Source: Acidobacteriota bacterium
Lineage (GTDB): Bacteria; Acidobacteriota; Terriglobia; UBA7540
Direction of reading: 5' to 3'
Assembly (NCBI GenBank): GCA_021827255.1
Contig: JAKAWO010000026.1
Coordinates: forward strand, 1 to 16,528
Length of the DNA: 16,528 bases
The notes under the pieces are model-generated. The model made no database searches and was not told the origin of the DNA. It was given only the letters and a program-made list of their open reading frames with translations. This document shows positions 14,772 through 16,528 of the stretch, in pieces. Position 1 is the stretch's first letter; each line of letters opens with the position of its first letter. The position numbers and the translations under genes were made by a program.

Positions 14772-14822
14772 AGCTCCTCAGTTTATCTCGCGGCCTCGCG
14801 GGTTTCGGGGGCCGGAGGGCTT

Positions 14823-15536
14823 TCAATAAAACCGTGGAACTACGGTCTCGATCAGCTGACCGTTTTCAAGCCGCAACGTCCGAGAAGCGCGTTGCGCCAA
14901 TTCCAGATTATGCGTCGCGACCACCGACGTCAATCGGTGGGTCTGGTGCAGCCTCTCGAGAAGATCCATGACCAGGCCTGCCGTTCGGCGGTCCAGGTTC
15001 CCCGTCGGTTCATCCGCCAGGAGCAAGGCCGGGCGGTTAGCCAGCGCCCTCGCCAAGGCGACGCGCTGCTGCTCGCCGCCAGAAAGCTCCCCGGCGCGTC
15101 TTCTCGAAGCCTTCTCAACTCCGACTTCCCCCAGGAGGCTCTGGGCCTGCTGCCGCGCCTCTTCAAATCCGGTTCCGGCCATGAGCTGAGGCAGCATCAC
15201 GTTTTCGAGCGCCGTAAACTCCGGCAGAAGGTAGTGCAATTGCCAGACGAACCCCACCCGCAAGTTTCGGTAAGCGGCTCGCTCTGCTGCGGTAAATCGG
15301 CTGAGCTCCTGCCTCCTAAAGTATAGCTCACCGCGCGTTGGAGTGTCCAGCGCTGCCAGCAGATGGAGCAGCGTCGTTTTGCCCGCCCCCGACTCGCCTA
15401 GCAGCACCACGCGCTCTCCTTCCAGCACCTCCAGGTTCAATCCGCTGAAGACGGCGACCTCCTCCGCGCCAGAGCGGAAGATTTTGGTCAGATTCTCAGC
15501 TTGAAGCAGCGGCGATGGCTCCGTCTCACTCCTCAT
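14823..15536 (-). CDS. lolD: Lipoprotein-releasing ABC transporter ATPase LolD
   Basis: This 237-residue ABC ATPase powers the LolCDE-type complex that extracts lipoproteins from the inner membrane. Walker A GESGAGKT is at residues 47-54, the Q-loop is in FVWQLHYLLPEFTALENV, the signature is LSGGEQQRVALARAL, Walker B is LLADEPTGNLD and the switch histidine is in VATHN. The HYLLPEF stretch after the Q-loop is typical of LolD rather than of MacB or FtsE, though that distinction is not absolute. I set the start at ATG 15536 rather than the longer frame from 15647: it overlaps the lolC stop as ATGA and has GAGG five bases upstream, showing translational coupling. The next gene, clpC, begins 51 bases downstream. 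Confidence 0.95.
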   Translation of the reverse strand: MRSETEPSPLLQAENLTKIFRSGAEEVAVFSGLNLEVLEGERVVLLGESGAGKTTLLHLLAALDTPTRGELYFRRQELSRFTAAERAAYRNLRVGFVWQLHYLLPEFTALENVMLPQLMAGTGFEEARQQAQSLLGEVGVEKASRRRAGELSGGEQQRVALARALANRPALLLADEPTGNLDRRTAGLVMDLLERLHQTHRLTSVVATHNLELAQRASRTLRLENGQLIETVVPRFY

Positions 15537-16528
15537 TCGTACCTCAGAATTTCTGCCGGATTCAGTTTGGCGGCCGCTCGCGCGGGATAGAGCGTGGCCA
15601 AAAAGCTGATGGCGAGGGCGGCTGCCGCAATCCACACCCCGTCCCAAAGGCGAGGATGGAACGGCACCGCCGGCAAGGAATAAACCTGCGGGGACAGGGG
15701 GAACAGGTGATACCGCTGTCCAGCCCAGGAAATCCCATAGCCCAGCAGGAGCCCCAGCGTAGTGCCGATCGCGCCGATCGCGAGGCCATGCAGCTTGAAA
15801 ATCCTCGACACTTGGCCGGGCCGCGCCCCCATGGACATGAGCACCGCAATGTCACGGTTTTTTTCCATCACCATCATGGTGAGCGTAATGAAAATGTTGA
15901 GCGCCGCCACGAGCACGATCAGCCCGATGGTTAGGACCGTCACCAGGCGCTCCAGATTCATCGCCGTCAGCAACGATTTGTTCTGCTCCATCCACGTGGT
16001 AGTATCAAAGCCTGGGCCCGCCGCCTGACGCAGCGATCGAGCCACCCGTTCGGCATGATAAACATTGTCAACTTTGAATTCGATATCCGACACAACGTTC
16101 TCCAGATCGAACAGCCGCTGCGCCGCCGAGAGGTTGGTGAAGGCCCAGCTCGAATCGAAATCATAAAAGCCGGAATCGAACACCCCCACCACGCGAAAGT
16201 GGCGGTATTTCGGGACTGTCCCAAAGGGCGTCAGCGCGCCTTGCGGGCTTGTGACTAGCACAGTGTCCCCCACAAAGACTCCCAGCGACTTTGCCAGGTC
16301 CTTGCCCAGGATGATCGGGTCGGCGCCCGGAAAGGTTTGGGAAAGCCCTTCGAGCGAGCCCTCGGGAAGATGGCGCAGCAGCGTTCCGACGCGCACCTCG
16401 CGTTCGGGCTCGATGCCCTTCAGCACCGCGCCCTGCGCGCGTTGCCGGCTGGAAATGAGAACTTCCTCATAAATCGCGGGGGCTGCGGCGACCACGTGCG
16501 GCAGTTTGGAAAGCCGCTCGGTGAGAAG
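15533..16528 (-). CDS. lolC: Lipoprotein-releasing ABC transporter permease LolC/LolE (partial, 5' end outside the window)
   Basis: The reading frame is open to the right edge, so the first part (N-terminal membrane helix and start) is missing; the GTG near 16495 is simply an internal Val codon. The visible 331 residues hold the periplasmic domain (to about residue 200) and then three membrane helices of the FtsX-like permease domain: VTVLTIGLIVLVAALNIFI, AIGAIGTTLGLLLGYGI and GVWIAAAALAISFLATL. It contains EKNRDIAVLMSMGARP, the classic motif of LolC/LolE, and ends with YPARAAAKLNPAEILRYE, the typical C-terminus. It forms the channel that LolD drives, passing lipoproteins to LolA in the periplasm. 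Only one permease gene is seen; whether it is a combined LolF-type protein or one of a C/E pair depends on what lies beyond the edge. Confidence 0.93.
   Translation of the reverse strand, partial: LLTERLSKLPHVVAAAPAIYEEVLISSRQRAQGAVLKGIEPEREVRVGTLLRHLPEGSLEGLSQTFPGADPIILGKDLAKSLGVFVGDTVLVTSPQGALTPFGTVPKYRHFRVVGVFDSGFYDFDSSWAFTNLSAAQRLFDLENVVSDIEFKVDNVYHAERVARSLRQAAGPGFDTTTWMEQNKSLLTAMNLERLVTVLTIGLIVLVAALNIFITLTMMVMEKNRDIAVLMSMGARPGQVSRIFKLHGLAIGAIGTTLGLLLGYGISWAGQRYHLFPLSPQVYSLPAVPFHPRLWDGVWIAAAALAISFLATLYPARAAAKLNPAEILRYE

Overview
The window looks like chromosomal DNA of a GC-rich diderm bacterium, most likely an Acidobacteriota member. This is inferred from gene content and protein style: BamA, Skp and the Lol system show an outer membrane; a ClpC-type unfoldase sits inside that envelope cluster; a stand-alone ArsA-type ATPase with a C-terminal HSP20-like domain and an E1-alpha/E1-beta/E2 pyruvate dehydrogenase set are present. 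No search was run, so the phylum is a judgement. There are 13 supportable protein genes. I found no tRNA, rRNA, IS element, CRISPR array, phage or defence gene.

Layout. 150-2402, minus strand: a small outer-membrane beta-barrel protein, a small helical protein of unknown function, and an ArsA/GET3-family ATPase whose 3' end overlaps the small gene by 44 bases. 2403-2798 is a non-coding gap with several short inverted repeats. 2799-6254, minus strand: pdhA-pdhB-pdhC (E1 alpha, E1 beta, E2) in transcription order, with a degenerate 7-base repeat array and a large imperfect inverted repeat between pdhB and pdhC. No lipoamide dehydrogenase (E3) gene is present. 6474-8393, plus strand: a small TPR protein followed by a cation diffusion facilitator (CDF) metal transporter with three tandem C-terminal dimerisation-type domains. 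8465-16528, minus strand: lolC (5' end beyond the window)-lolD-clpC-bamA-skp, an envelope-biogenesis cluster.

How the genes work together. LolC/LolD form the inner-membrane ABC machine that releases lipoproteins. BamA inserts beta-barrels, and Skp chaperones those barrels across the periplasm. ClpC, between them, is a cytoplasmic protein-quality-control ATPase whose position may be shared regulation or chance. The pdh genes supply acetyl-CoA. The CDF protein probably exports a divalent metal such as zinc.

Most of the window is housekeeping. No undescribed multi-gene system is evident. The items most worth a second look are the CDF tail with a degenerate first repeat, the heptad-repeat hairpin in the pdhB-pdhC spacer, the interleaved inverted repeats in front of the barrel gene, the Gly-to-Ala change in the ThDP motif of PdhA, and the ArsA-linked small gene.
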